Of a stretch of 64,000 nucleotides of DNA, positions 34,234 to 43,384 are shown piece after piece. The translations under genes and the position numbers were made by a program. This stretch comes from Nocardia paucivorans NBRC 100373 (lineage in GTDB: Bacteria > Actinomycetota > Actinomycetes > Mycobacteriales > Mycobacteriaceae). The notes beneath the pieces were generated by a model, which saw only the letters and a list, made by a program, of their open reading frames with translations, was not told where the DNA came from and searched no databases. The first letter of the stretch is position 1, and each line of letters starts with the position of its first letter. The stretch spans positions 1 to 64,000 of the forward strand of contig NZ_BAGE01000046.1 in NCBI RefSeq assembly GCF_000308675.1, in the 5' to 3' direction.

Positions 34234-36774
34234 TCATTTCCCGGGCGTAGCGGAGGAGGTGACCTCCGGCATACCCAGCAGGACCGGGACCTTGCGCTCT
34301 CCGCTCTCGTCGAAGGCGATGGTCGGATCGGCCTCGGTCGGCGCATTGACGAAGGAGACGAACCGCGACAGCTTCTCCTCGTCCTCCAGGACCGCGGCCC
34401 ATTCGTCCCGGTAGCCCGCGACATGCCTTTCCATGGCCGCTTCCAGCTCTGCTGCGATACCGAGCGAGTCCGAGCAGACCACGTCGCGGATGTAATCGAT
34501 CCCGAGCTCTTCTTGCCACGACGCGGTGCGCTGCAGCCGGTCTGCGGTGCGGATGTAGAACATCAGGTAGCGGTCGATATAGGAGATCAGGGTCTCGTCG
34601 TCGAGATCACCGGCCAGCAGCACCGCGTGCTTGGGTGTGAGACCACCGTTACCGCCTACATAGAGGTTCCAGCCGCTCTCGGTGGCGATGACGCCCACAT
34701 CCTTGCCGCGGGCCTCGGCGCATTCCCGAGCGCAGCCGGAAACGGCCAACTTCAGTTTGTGCGGGGAACGCAGGCCCCGGTAGCGCTTCTCCAACAGCAC
34801 GGCCATCCCGACCGAGTCCTGCTGACCGTAGCGGCACCAGGTGGACCCGACACAGCTCTTCACGGTGCGCAACGCCTTGCCGTAGGCGTGCCCGGATTCC
34901 ATACCGGCGTCGACCAACCGCTTCCAGATCGCCGGCAGCTGTTCGACCCGAGCACCGAACAGGTCGATCCGCTGACCACCGGTGATCTTGGTGTAGAGGC
35001 CGAACTCCTTGGCGACCTCACCGATCACGATCAACTGTTCCGGGGTGACCTCCCCACCGGGCATCCGCGGCACCACCGAATAGGTACCGTTCTTCTGCAT
35101 ATTGGCCAGGAAGTGGTCGTTGGTGTCCTGCAGTGCGGCCTGTTCACCGTCGAGGATGTGATCGCTCGAGGTGGAGGCCAGGATCGACGCCACGACCGGT
35201 TTGCAGATATCGCAGCCGAGTCCCCGGCCGTACTCGGCGATCAGGCCCGAGAAGGTGCGGATACCGGTGGCCTGCACGATCTGGAACAACTCGGCGCGTG
35301 TCTGGGTGAAGTGTTCACACAGCGCCTTGGACACCTCGACACCGGACTGTTCGAGGATCTTCTTCAGCATCGGCACACAGCCACCACAGGAAGTGCCGGC
35401 ACCGGTGCAGCTCTTGATGGCCGGCACATCGCAGGCACCGCCTTCGATGGCACCGCAGATGGTGCCCTTGCTCACATCGTTGCAGGAGCAGATCTGGGCG
35501 TCGTCGGGCAGCGCGTCGGCGCCGAGTTCGGCGCCGGCCGGGGAGATCAGCGAGGCCGGATCGGCGGGTAGCGGGCGGCCGATCAGCGGACGCAGCGCCG
35601 AGTAGGCGCTCGCGTCGCCGACCAGGATGCCACCGAGCAGGGTTTTGGCATCGTCGGAGACGACGAGTTTGGCGTAGGTGCCCTTGGCCGCGTCGTGTAG
35701 GACGACCGACAGAGCGCCCTCGGTGGTGCCGTGCGCGTCGCCGAAAGAGGCCACGTCCACCCCGAGCAGTTTCAGTTTGGTGGACATATCCGCGCCGGGG
35801 AACTCGCCGCTACCGCCGAGCAGCCGGTCGGCCACGATCTCGGCAGTGGTGTAGCCGGGAGCGACCAGACCGTAACAGGTGCCCTCCACGGCCGCGCACT
35901 CACCGACGGCGTAGATGTTCGGGTCCGAGGTGGCCATGCCCAGGTCGGTGACGACCCCGCCGCGCGGGCCGATCTCCAGACCCGCGTCCCGGGCTATCCG
36001 GTCCCGTGGCCGGACACCGGCGGAGAACACCACCAGCGCGGCCTCGATCACGGTGTCGTCGGAGAGGGTGACCTTCAGCCGGTCGGCGGGACCGTGCTCG
36101 GCGTCCCGCTCGATCGAGGAGGTGCCCACCCCGGTGTGCACCTGCAGTCCCAGATCCGTGACGAGGCGTTCGAGGATCGCACCGCCGCCTTCGTCGACCT
36201 GGGCGGGCATCAGCCGGCCGTTGTACTCCACGACGTGCGGGGTCAGACCCAGCAGCCGCAGCGCGTTGGCCGCTTCCAACCCCAGCAGACCACCGCCGAC
36301 GACCACACCGTGCGCGCCGGGTCCGGCGGCCTGCGCCGCGGCCCGGATACCGTCCAGGTCATCGATGGTGCGGTAGACGAAGCACTCGGGATTGTCGTGG
36401 CCCGGAACGGGTGGCACGAAGGGATAGGAGCCGGTGGCCAGCACCAGGGCGTCGTAGCCGAGGGTATCGCCGGTGGAGGTGGTGACCTTACGAGCGTCCC
36501 GGTCGATCGCGGTGGCGCTCTGGCCCAGCCGCAGCTCCACCAGATCGTCGCCGGTGTACTCGTTACCGGGCAACGCCAGCGCCGCCGGGTCCCAGGAGCC
36601 GATATAGGACGACAGGCCGACGCGGTCGTAGGCGGGCAGCTTCTCCTCGCTCAGGACGATCACCTGCCACCGGCCGTCCTCGTCCCGGGACCGCAGGGCC
36701 TCCACGAACCGGTGTCCGACCATACCGTGTCCGGCGACCACCACTGTTTTGCGCTGTTCGGGTGTCGTGTTCAT
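34234..36774 (-). CDS. nirB: Nitrite reductase (NADH) large subunit
   Basis: 846 residues. An N-terminal FAD/NAD(P)H-binding half (VVVAGHGMVGHRF, ALVLATGSYPFVPPVPG) leads to a BFD-like [2Fe-2S] domain (CSCNDVSKGTICGA, CTGAGTSCGGCVPML). The siroheme/4Fe-4S half follows (KSCVGSTWCRYGQQDSV, VSGCARECAEARGKD, GGNGGLTPKHA). It takes six electrons from NADH to turn nitrite into ammonium. The ATG at 36772-36774 precedes the flavoprotein motif directly. narK ends 26 nt upstream, so narK probably shares the transcript. Confidence 0.95.
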   Translation of the reverse strand: MNTTPEQRKTVVVAGHGMVGHRFVEALRSRDEDGRWQVIVLSEEKLPAYDRVGLSSYIGSWDPAALALPGNEYTGDDLVELRLGQSATAIDRDARKVTTSTGDTLGYDALVLATGSYPFVPPVPGHDNPECFVYRTIDDLDGIRAAAQAAGPGAHGVVVGGGLLGLEAANALRLLGLTPHVVEYNGRLMPAQVDEGGGAILERLVTDLGLQVHTGVGTSSIERDAEHGPADRLKVTLSDDTVIEAALVVFSAGVRPRDRIARDAGLEIGPRGGVVTDLGMATSDPNIYAVGECAAVEGTCYGLVAPGYTTAEIVADRLLGGSGEFPGADMSTKLKLLGVDVASFGDAHGTTEGALSVVLHDAAKGTYAKLVVSDDAKTLLGGILVGDASAYSALRPLIGRPLPADPASLISPAGAELGADALPDDAQICSCNDVSKGTICGAIEGGACDVPAIKSCTGAGTSCGGCVPMLKKILEQSGVEVSKALCEHFTQTRAELFQIVQATGIRTFSGLIAEYGRGLGCDICKPVVASILASTSSDHILDGEQAALQDTNDHFLANMQKNGTYSVVPRMPGGEVTPEQLIVIGEVAKEFGLYTKITGGQRIDLFGARVEQLPAIWKRLVDAGMESGHAYGKALRTVKSCVGSTWCRYGQQDSVGMAVLLEKRYRGLRSPHKLKLAVSGCARECAEARGKDVGVIATESGWNLYVGGNGGLTPKHAVLLAGDLDDETLISYIDRYLMFYIRTADRLQRTASWQEELGIDYIRDVVCSDSLGIAAELEAAMERHVAGYRDEWAAVLEDEEKLSRFVSFVNAPTEADPTIAFDESGERKVPVLLGMPEVTSSATPGK

Positions 36775-36799
36775 GACAGTCCTTCCGTGGAGATTCGGG

Positions 36800-38311
36800 T
36801 CAGGCGCGCGCCGACGAGTGAGCGGACCGGGTGGAGGTATCGGCTTCGGCCGTCCGGAGCAGGGCCTCGGCCTCGGAGACGATCTCGCGTCCCGATACCG
36901 CGGCGGCGGGCCGGCGCAGGAAAACCGCCCAGGTGATGAGGGCGCAGGCGATGTAGAACGCCATGAACACCCAGAAGGCGGCAGTGGCCGACTGTGTGGA
37001 GGCGTACGAGGAGCGCAGCACCATATTGATGGCGAAGCCGCCGACCGCGCCGATGGCGCCGACGATGCCGATGAGTGCGCTCGAGGTGCTCTGCGACCAG
37101 GCCGCACGTTCGGCGGGACCGAGGTCCAGGCTGTGGGATTTCGCCTCGAAGATCGAGGGGATGATCTTGGTGACCGAGCCGTTGCCCAGACCCGACAGCG
37201 CGAACAGGGCGACGAATCCCACGACCGATGCCATCATGACCGCGCCCGAGGGCCCGTGCTCGGAGCGGTCGCCGAGGGTCGAGGCGATGGCGACGACCAG
37301 CGTCGCGGCCATCATCGCGCCGAAAACGGCCACGGTGACCCGGCCGCCCCCGATACGGTCGGCGAGTTTGCCACCGTAGGGGCGGACCAGCGATCCGAGC
37401 AGCGGGCCGATGAAGGCGAGTTGCGCGGCGTGCAGGGTGGCCTGCGCCGGAGTGTCCCCACCGGCGACGAAACCTATCTGCAGCACCTGTGCGAAGGCGA
37501 AGCTGTAACCGATGAACGAACCGAAAGTGCCGATGTAGAGGAATGCCACCGCCCACGACTGGGGCACCTTCAGCGCGGTGACCATGGCGGACATATCGGC
37601 CCGCTGGTTGGGCAGATTGTCCATGAACAGGGCTGCGCCGAGCCCGGTGAGAACGACCAGCACCAGGTAGAGGGTGCAGATGACGGTGGCGTACTCGTTG
37701 CCGAGGGTGGCCAGGACCAGGAGACCGACCAACTGGATCACCGGTACGCCGATATTGCCGCCGCCCGCGTTCACCCCCAGCGCCCACCCCTTGAGGCGCT
37801 GCGGGAAGAAGGCATTGATATTGGCCATCGATGAGGCGAAGTTGCCGCCGCCGACCCCGGCGAAGGCGGCGACCACCAGATATGTGGTGTAGGAGGTGCC
37901 GGGTTGATTCACGAAATACAGCGTCAGCAGCGCGGGAACCAGTAGGAGGGTGGCGCTGAACACGGTCCAGTTGCGGCCGCCGAACGCGGCGGTGGCGACG
38001 GTGTAGGGAATCCGCAGAACGGCGCCGACCAGAGTCGGCACGGCCACCAGGAAGAATTTGCCCGCGGCATCGATACCGTATTGCTCGGTGGGCATGAACA
38101 GCACCATCACCGACCAGATCGACCAGATGGAGAAGCCGATGTGTTCGGCGATCACCGACCAGACCAGGTTGCGAGTGGCGACCTTCTTGCCACCGGCCTC
38201 CCAGGCCGCGATGTCCTCGGCGTTCCAGTGCTCGAGCGTCGGACGGGCAACGGTCCGGCGCAGCCTCTGCCACCGGTTCGGCGTCTGCGTGCTCAATGGG
38301 CCTCCCAACAT
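36800..38311 (-). CDS. narK: Nitrate/nitrite transporter (MFS, NarK type)
   Basis: 503 residues, about twelve membrane helices. The two nitrate-signature regions are present: AGVGGGNFASSMANINAFFP in the first half and SGLGNGSVTKIIPSIFEA in the second. The conserved Arg of the substrate site is in AVLRIPYTVA. It probably imports nitrate or exchanges nitrate for nitrite. First gene of narK-nirB-nirD-hemD-chelatase, with a palindrome-rich control region shared with the divergent gntR. The C-terminus is a soluble charged tail. Confidence 0.92.
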   Translation of the reverse strand: MLGGPLSTQTPNRWQRLRRTVARPTLEHWNAEDIAAWEAGGKKVATRNLVWSVIAEHIGFSIWSIWSVMVLFMPTEQYGIDAAGKFFLVAVPTLVGAVLRIPYTVATAAFGGRNWTVFSATLLLVPALLTLYFVNQPGTSYTTYLVVAAFAGVGGGNFASSMANINAFFPQRLKGWALGVNAGGGNIGVPVIQLVGLLVLATLGNEYATVICTLYLVLVVLTGLGAALFMDNLPNQRADMSAMVTALKVPQSWAVAFLYIGTFGSFIGYSFAFAQVLQIGFVAGGDTPAQATLHAAQLAFIGPLLGSLVRPYGGKLADRIGGGRVTVAVFGAMMAATLVVAIASTLGDRSEHGPSGAVMMASVVGFVALFALSGLGNGSVTKIIPSIFEAKSHSLDLGPAERAAWSQSTSSALIGIVGAIGAVGGFAINMVLRSSYASTQSATAAFWVFMAFYIACALITWAVFLRRPAAAVSGREIVSEAEALLRTAEADTSTRSAHSSARA

Positions 38312-38382
38312 GCGGTTGGCCCCAAGGTAGGGAATGGGTATTGCCGAAATGCTGCGACAAATGACGGGAAAATCAACGGTTG

Positions 38383-38410
38383 CTCACCCGGGTATACCCG
38401 TACGGGTGAG
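38383..38410. promoter_or_regulatory. Nested palindromes upstream of narK
   Basis: CGGGTATACCCG (38389-38400) and ACCCGTACGGGT (38396-38407) are perfect 12-bp palindromes that overlap. Outer arms CTCACCCG (38383-38390) and CGGGTGAG (38403-38410) frame them. They lie 72-99 bp before narK, a normal operator or activator position. The regulator is not identifiable from sequence. Confidence 0.55.
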
Positions 38411-38438
38411 ATCAGGGCATCCGGTGTGTGGAGCGCGC

Positions 38439-38455
38439 ATCACAGCAGGTGTGAT
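38439..38455. promoter_or_regulatory. Palindrome ATCACA-N5-TGTGAT between narK and gntR
   Basis: Perfect 6-bp arms at 38439-38444 and 38450-38455. A second palindrome, GTGATCAC (38594-38601), sits just before the -10 of gntR and shares the GTGAT core, which suggests autoregulation by the GntR protein. Confidence 0.45.
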
Positions 38456-38622
38456 ACATATTCGCCCTGTTCACGCGGTAACGGAAGGGGACGAACGATA
38501 TCGATGCGGGCCTCATCACACCCCCCGGCGGCCGCACCGAATCGATAGGGTCGCTCGATGGGACCCATAGGACGACCCCATGAGGAACCACCGGTGATCA
38601 CTATGGGCGGTACTCTGTTGCG

Positions 38623-39294
38623 GTGCAACCCGTTCGACGCACCGGCCTCATCGCCCAGGTTACCGAGCAGCTGCGTGACGATATCCGTTCGGGCCGCTGG
38701 CCGGTCGGCTCCCGTATCCCGACCGAACCCGAACTCGCCGAGATCACCGGCACCGGACGCAACACCCTCCGCGAGGCCGTACAGGCCCTGGTCCACGCGG
38801 GCATGCTGGAACGACGACAGGGCTCCGGCACCTATGTGATCGCCACCTCGGAGGTCGGCGGCACCCTCGGCAAGTACTTCGCCGACGCCCGGGAACGCGA
38901 CATCCTGGAACTGCGCCAGGCCCTGGACACCACCGCCGCCGCCCTGGCCGCCCGCCGCCGCGACGAGACCGATATCGATACCATTCGCCGGCTGTTGGAC
39001 GAGTGCGACCGGCTCTGGTATTCGGACAGCCACGCCGAGGCCATCACCGCCGACGTGCAATTGCACCGGGCCATCGTGCTCGCCAGCCACAATGCGGTGT
39101 ATCTGGAGTTCTACGATTCCCTGCTGCCCAGTATCGAGTCGGTGATGCGCTCGCATATCGAGAAAACCGAAAACCCCTACGAGGCCGAACACCGCGAACT
39201 GGTACAGGCCATCATCGACGGCGACCCCGAACGCGCGGCCGAGACCGCGAGCTGTTTCCTCGGCCATATGCTCGCCGACTACCCCGATCGGTAG
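38623..39294 (+). CDS. GntR/FadR-family transcriptional regulator
   Basis: 223 residues. The N-terminal winged helix (DDIRSGRWPVGSRIPTEPEL, GTGRNTLREAVQALVHAGML, RQGSGTYVI) is followed by an FCD effector domain (LRQALDTTAAALAARR, DVQLHRAIVLASHN, HRELVQAIIDGD). The FCD metal/effector ligands (Asp and His) are visible. It is probably a regulator of the flanking narK genes; the ligand is unknown. The GTG start has TACTCT (38611-38616) 6 nt upstream and no Shine-Dalgarno, so the mRNA looks leaderless. It lies between two nitrate porters. Confidence 0.87.
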   Translation: MQPVRRTGLIAQVTEQLRDDIRSGRWPVGSRIPTEPELAEITGTGRNTLREAVQALVHAGMLERRQGSGTYVIATSEVGGTLGKYFADARERDILELRQALDTTAAALAARRRDETDIDTIRRLLDECDRLWYSDSHAEAITADVQLHRAIVLASHNAVYLEFYDSLLPSIESVMRSHIEKTENPYEAEHRELVQAIIDGDPERAAETASCFLGHMLADYPDR

Positions 39295-39485
39295 ACCGCG
39301 ACGGTTCGTAACCGATCCATCACCGAACCGGCCCCCGGACACGTGAGCCGGATTTGAGCGGATCGTCACAACGGGCCATTTCGCCGCAACACAATACTTC
39401 TAGCGTTTCCTCTCGACCCTGAGAAAGGCTCGACGACCGGCGTGCACCGCCAGGGGGGCCGTCGAACCGGGATGAGAGGACGCCG

Positions 39486-40970
39486 ATGACCGCGGTAGCC
39501 GACACCGGCCCACAAACCACCGAAACCCCGTTCTTCCATCAGCGTCGCGGACGCTGGCTCGATCACTGGGAACCCGACGACGAACGGTTCTGGGAGTCCG
39601 GCGGAAAGCGCACTGCCACAAAGAATCTCGCATTCTCGGTCTTCGCCGAGAATCTGGGCTTCAGTGTCTGGGTCATCTGGGGCAGCGTCGTCACCAGTAT
39701 GGGTGCGGCCGGTTTCACCTTCCTGGATGGTCTGGGGCGGGGCAATCCCACCGCCGTCGGCAATGCCTTGCTGCTCACCTCCATTCCCACCCTGGTCGGT
39801 TCAGCGCTGCGAATCCCCTACACCTTCGCCATTCCCCGATTCGGCGGGCGCGCGTTCACCGCGTTCAGCGCCGCCATGCTGTTGATTCCGACCCTGGGCC
39901 TGGCCTATTTCGTCAACCAGCCGCAAACCCCTATGTGGGTTTTCGTGCTGTTGGCGGCGTCGGCCGGTTTCGGCGGCGGCAACTTCTCCTCGTCGATGGC
40001 CAATATCTCGTTCTTCTTCCCCGAAGGGAAAAAGGGTGCGGCCCTGGGGATCAACGCCGCGGGCGGCAATCTCGGTGTGGCACAGACCCAATTGGCACTA
40101 CCGCTGCTGGTCACCCTGGGCACCCATCTGACCGCGCAGGATCCGGCCGGTTACCGCTTCGGGATAACCCTGTCGGTGCTGGTGTGGGTGCCGTTCATCC
40201 TCGCCGCCGCATTCGGCGCCCTGCGGTATATGGACAGTATTCGCGCCGCGAAATCCGACGGTCGCTCGTATCGACCGGCCCTCACCAACCGCCACACCTG
40301 GGTGATGGCACTGCTGTACATCGGCACCTTCGGGTCGTTCATCGGTTTCTCGTTCGCCTTTCCGACCCTGATCAAGGCCAACTTCCCGGATCTGGCGAAT
40401 ATCGGATGGATCACCACCCTCGGCAACCTCGCCTTCCTCGGTGCGTTCGTCGGATCGTTCAGCCGGCCTTTCGGCGGCTGGCTGGCAGACCGACTGGGCG
40501 GCGGCGCCAAGATCACCGTGGCGGTGTTCGTTGGGATGACGGTAACGGTCGCGTTCATCATGGCCGCACTGGAGTCGAAGAGTTTCCCGCTGTACCTGAT
40601 CGCGTTTCTGGTGCTGTTCGTGCTGACCGGTATCGGCAACGGTTCCACCTACCGGATGATCCCCGCCATCTTCGGCGCCGAGGCCCGTGCGCACGCCGCC
40701 GAACACGGACTCGACACGGCCGAGGCGACGGCGTCGGCCAAACGTCAGGCCGGCGCCGCGATCGGGGTGATCGGGGCGGTCGGCGCCTTCGGTGGTTTTC
40801 TGCTGCAGCAGGCACTTCGGCTGTCCAACAACCACTTCGGCAGTATGGCGCCCGCCTTCTGGGGCTACGCCGTCGCCTTCCTCGCGATGGCGGCCATCAC
40901 CTGGTGGTTCTACCTACGGACCTCCTTCGCGGTGCACCGGGCGCCCTCCCTGGCCTACGCCAACGTGTGA
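39486..40970 (+). CDS. narK: Second nitrate/nitrite transporter (MFS, NarK type)
   Basis: 494 residues, about twelve membrane helices. The signatures are AGFGGGNFSSSMANISFFFP and TGIGNGSTYRMIPAIFGA, with the Arg in SALRIPYTFA. It is a clear paralog of the 36800-38311 transporter but diverged through its length, so the two may differ in direction or affinity. It follows gntR after 191 nt and is closed by a strong terminator. The upstream gap shows a partial GTNAC-N6 pattern resembling half a GlnR site, too incomplete to call. Confidence 0.92.
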   Translation: MTAVADTGPQTTETPFFHQRRGRWLDHWEPDDERFWESGGKRTATKNLAFSVFAENLGFSVWVIWGSVVTSMGAAGFTFLDGLGRGNPTAVGNALLLTSIPTLVGSALRIPYTFAIPRFGGRAFTAFSAAMLLIPTLGLAYFVNQPQTPMWVFVLLAASAGFGGGNFSSSMANISFFFPEGKKGAALGINAAGGNLGVAQTQLALPLLVTLGTHLTAQDPAGYRFGITLSVLVWVPFILAAAFGALRYMDSIRAAKSDGRSYRPALTNRHTWVMALLYIGTFGSFIGFSFAFPTLIKANFPDLANIGWITTLGNLAFLGAFVGSFSRPFGGWLADRLGGGAKITVAVFVGMTVTVAFIMAALESKSFPLYLIAFLVLFVLTGIGNGSTYRMIPAIFGAEARAHAAEHGLDTAEATASAKRQAGAAIGVIGAVGAFGGFLLQQALRLSNNHFGSMAPAFWGYAVAFLAMAAITWWFYLRTSFAVHRAPSLAYANV

Positions 40971-40981
40971 CCCGTGGACGC

Positions 40982-41021
40982 GGGTAGGGCTGTGCCGCTT
41001 CCCCACGGCACAGCCCTACCC
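40982..41021. terminator. Strong terminator after the second narK
   Basis: Perfect 16-bp arms at 40982-40997 and 41006-41021 with an 8-nt loop, between two convergent genes. It marks the right edge of the nitrate island. Confidence 0.9.
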
Positions 41022-41040
41022 CTTGTCCGCGTGATACTGC

Positions 41041-41892
41041 TCATAGCAGGAACCGCACCATATCGGCCGTCCGCGCCAACCCCGGCAGGGCCTCCGGCGT
41101 GGACCGCGGATGCAGCGCGTGCACCGCCAGCCGAAAGATCACCGCCCGCAACAGCATCTGCGGCCATTCCGGCAGATCCGCCCAACGCTCCAACAGACCG
41201 TCATCCGCCCCACCCCAGGACAGGGCGTCCACCACGATCACCCCGGCGGCCCATGCCGGAGGCCGCCAGTAGGGGGTGATATCGCTCAACCCCGGCGTCT
41301 CCATACCGGAGAACAGCACCGTACCGAACAGATCGCCGTGCACCAGCTGCGCCGGACTGTGCACCGGTTTACGCAGGGTGGCCAGTTGACCGATCAGTTC
41401 CAGGCTCCGCCGGCCGTCCGGGGTTTCCGGTATCGCGCCGGCCGTGCGCAGGGCTCGCAGGGGCGCCGCCTCCCAGGCGCAGCGGTCCGCGGCGACGAAA
41501 ACGTCCACGTCCATCCAGGGCGCCATGGGTGGCTGGGACAGGAACCGGGGCCGTTCCAGTCCGGCGGTGGCCGCGTGCAGTCGCAGCGATATCGATACCA
41601 CCTCGTCGTGCCGTGGTTCGGGCATACCGCCGAGGTAGGTATCGGCCCGCCACCCGGACACCACATACCGACCGTCGGTGGCACGCACCGGCCGGGCCAG
41701 ACGCAATCCGTCCACTTGCAGCGTTTCCCGCACCTTCGCCGACCACGCCGCCCTGGCGTGATCGGCGACGGGGCTGAGCACCACATCACCGAGGCGCCAG
41801 CCGCCCTCCCAGTCACCCAGTGGGACCGGGGTCACTTCACGTAGGCCGAATGTGGCCCGCACATGTTCGGGAGGTTCCACAGTGGTGGTCAC
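41041..41892 (-). CDS. TIGR02569-type protein (aminoglycoside-phosphotransferase-like fold)
   Basis: 283 residues. The pattern QLVHGDLFGTVLFSG resembles the catalytic loop of APH-fold kinases (HGDLxxxNxLF), with Thr where Asn is usual. VIVVDALSWGGADDGLLERW takes the place of the DxD metal loop. This is a conserved mycobacterial-type protein next to moeZ in M. tuberculosis (Rv3205c, from memory), function unknown. I chose the GTG at 41890-41892, close to the first domain segment (FGLREVTPVPLGDWEGGW). Kinase activity is unproven. Confidence 0.75.
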   Translation of the reverse strand: MTTTVEPPEHVRATFGLREVTPVPLGDWEGGWRLGDVVLSPVADHARAAWSAKVRETLQVDGLRLARPVRATDGRYVVSGWRADTYLGGMPEPRHDEVVSISLRLHAATAGLERPRFLSQPPMAPWMDVDVFVAADRCAWEAAPLRALRTAGAIPETPDGRRSLELIGQLATLRKPVHSPAQLVHGDLFGTVLFSGMETPGLSDITPYWRPPAWAAGVIVVDALSWGGADDGLLERWADLPEWPQMLLRAVIFRLAVHALHPRSTPEALPGLARTADMVRFLL

Positions 41893-42037
41893 GGCCGTAC
41901 CGTACTCCCGGCGGCGCACCCCCGAACAGCACGCCGCACCATGGACGACACGCCGAAGTCGAACTGCAACATTCACCACCGAACGTCTCCCGCCGCAGCG
42001 TAGCGGCGCCGAGGACCCGCACCGGCACCGCCGGCGG

Positions 42038-43219
42038 TCAGTAGACGGGCAGCGACGGATCGATCTGCTTGGCCCAGGCGATGACCCCGCCCTGCAGATG
42101 CGCGGCGTCGGAGAAGCCGGCACGTTTCAGGGCCGCCAGCGCCTCCGCCGAACGCACCCCGGTCTTGCAGTGCAGGACGATCTTGCGATTCTGCGGCAGC
42201 TCCGCCAGCGCCTCACCGGACAGGATGCGATCCTTGGGGATGAGGGTGGCGCCCTCGATGTGCACGATGTCCCATTCCACGGGTTCGCGCACGTCGATCA
42301 GCTCGACATCACCGGCGTCGAGCATGTCCTTCAGCTCGGTCGCGGTGACGGTCGACCCGGCCGCGGCGGCCTGACCTTCCTCGGACACCACACCACAGAA
42401 CGCCTCGTAGTCGATCAGTTCGGTGATCGGCTTGCGCTCCGGGTCGCGGCGCAGCTTGATGGTGCGGTAGGTCATGTCGAGGGCGTCGTAGATCATGAGC
42501 CGCCCCAACAGAGGCTCACCGATACCGGTGATCAGCTTGATGGCCTCGGTCACCATGATCGACCCGATGGATGCGCACAGCACACCGAGCACACCACCCT
42601 CGGCGCAGGACGGAACCATACCGGGCGGCGGTGCCTCCGGGTACAGGTCGCGGTAGTTGATACCGCGCCCGTCGGGGGCATCCTCCCAGAACACCGAGGC
42701 CTGGCCTTCGAACCGGTAGATGGAACCCCACACATACGGTTTACCGGCCAGCACGGCGGCATCGTTGACCAGATAACGGGTGGCGAAGTTGTCGGTGCCG
42801 TCGAGAATCAGGTCGTATTCGCGGAAGAGCTCGACCGCGTTCTCCGGTTCCAACCGCATCTTGTGCAGCCGAACGTCGATACCGGAGTTGATCTCCAGGA
42901 TGGAATCGCGAGCGCTGTCGGCCTTGGAGCGGCCGATATCGGATTCACCGTGGATGACCTGACGCTGCAGATTGGAGGAATCGACCTCGTCGAACTCGAC
43001 GATGCCGAGGGTGCCGACCCCGGCGGCGGCCAGGTACAGCAGCGCGGGCGAGCCCAGCCCGCCGGCCCCGATCACCAGCACCTTCGCGTTCTTCAGTCGC
43101 TTCTGCCCGTCCATCCCGACATCGGGAATGATCAGATGGCGGCTGTAGCGGGCGACCTCGTCCCTGGTCAGCTCCGCGGCCGGTTCCACCAGAGGCGGCA
43201 GGGACTTCGCTGATGACAC
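42038..43219 (-). CDS. moeZ: MoeZ: adenylyltransferase/sulfurtransferase for sulfur-carrier proteins
   Basis: 393 residues. The N-terminal E1-like domain (VLVIGAGGLGSPALLYLAAA, DEVDSSNLQRQVIHG, LDGTDNFATRYLVND) adenylates the C-terminus of ubiquitin-like carriers. The C-terminal rhodanese domain has the active Cys in LHCKTGVRSAEAL. MoeZ sulfurates MoaD-type carriers (Moco synthesis) and CysO (cysteine synthesis). The E1 zinc Cys pairs common in MoeB are not obvious. The GTG at 43217-43219 has GAGGAG 8 nt upstream. Confidence 0.93.
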   Translation of the reverse strand: MSSAKSLPPLVEPAAELTRDEVARYSRHLIIPDVGMDGQKRLKNAKVLVIGAGGLGSPALLYLAAAGVGTLGIVEFDEVDSSNLQRQVIHGESDIGRSKADSARDSILEINSGIDVRLHKMRLEPENAVELFREYDLILDGTDNFATRYLVNDAAVLAGKPYVWGSIYRFEGQASVFWEDAPDGRGINYRDLYPEAPPPGMVPSCAEGGVLGVLCASIGSIMVTEAIKLITGIGEPLLGRLMIYDALDMTYRTIKLRRDPERKPITELIDYEAFCGVVSEEGQAAAAGSTVTATELKDMLDAGDVELIDVREPVEWDIVHIEGATLIPKDRILSGEALAELPQNRKIVLHCKTGVRSAEALAALKRAGFSDAAHLQGGVIAWAKQIDPSLPVY

Positions 43220-43384
43220 GTCCAGAACTCCTCGTATCGAATTGGCCGGTGCGATATGACGGGCCGTCTGCCCGTCGCGGCGCCTGTTCCGGGTACAACA
43301 CCGCCGTACGGGCCGTTTCTTCCCGACCCATCGTCGCGTATCCACCGCGCCGCCGACCGGCCGGCCCCGCGGACGGCCGGATGT

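Noticed and set aside
34126..35571. 481-codon plus-strand frame opposite nirB
   Set aside because: A mirror of the nirB codons; no recognisable motif.
39295..39485. GlnR site upstream of the second narK
   Set aside because: Only one GTNAC half is convincing; the GAAAC halves are missing or misplaced.
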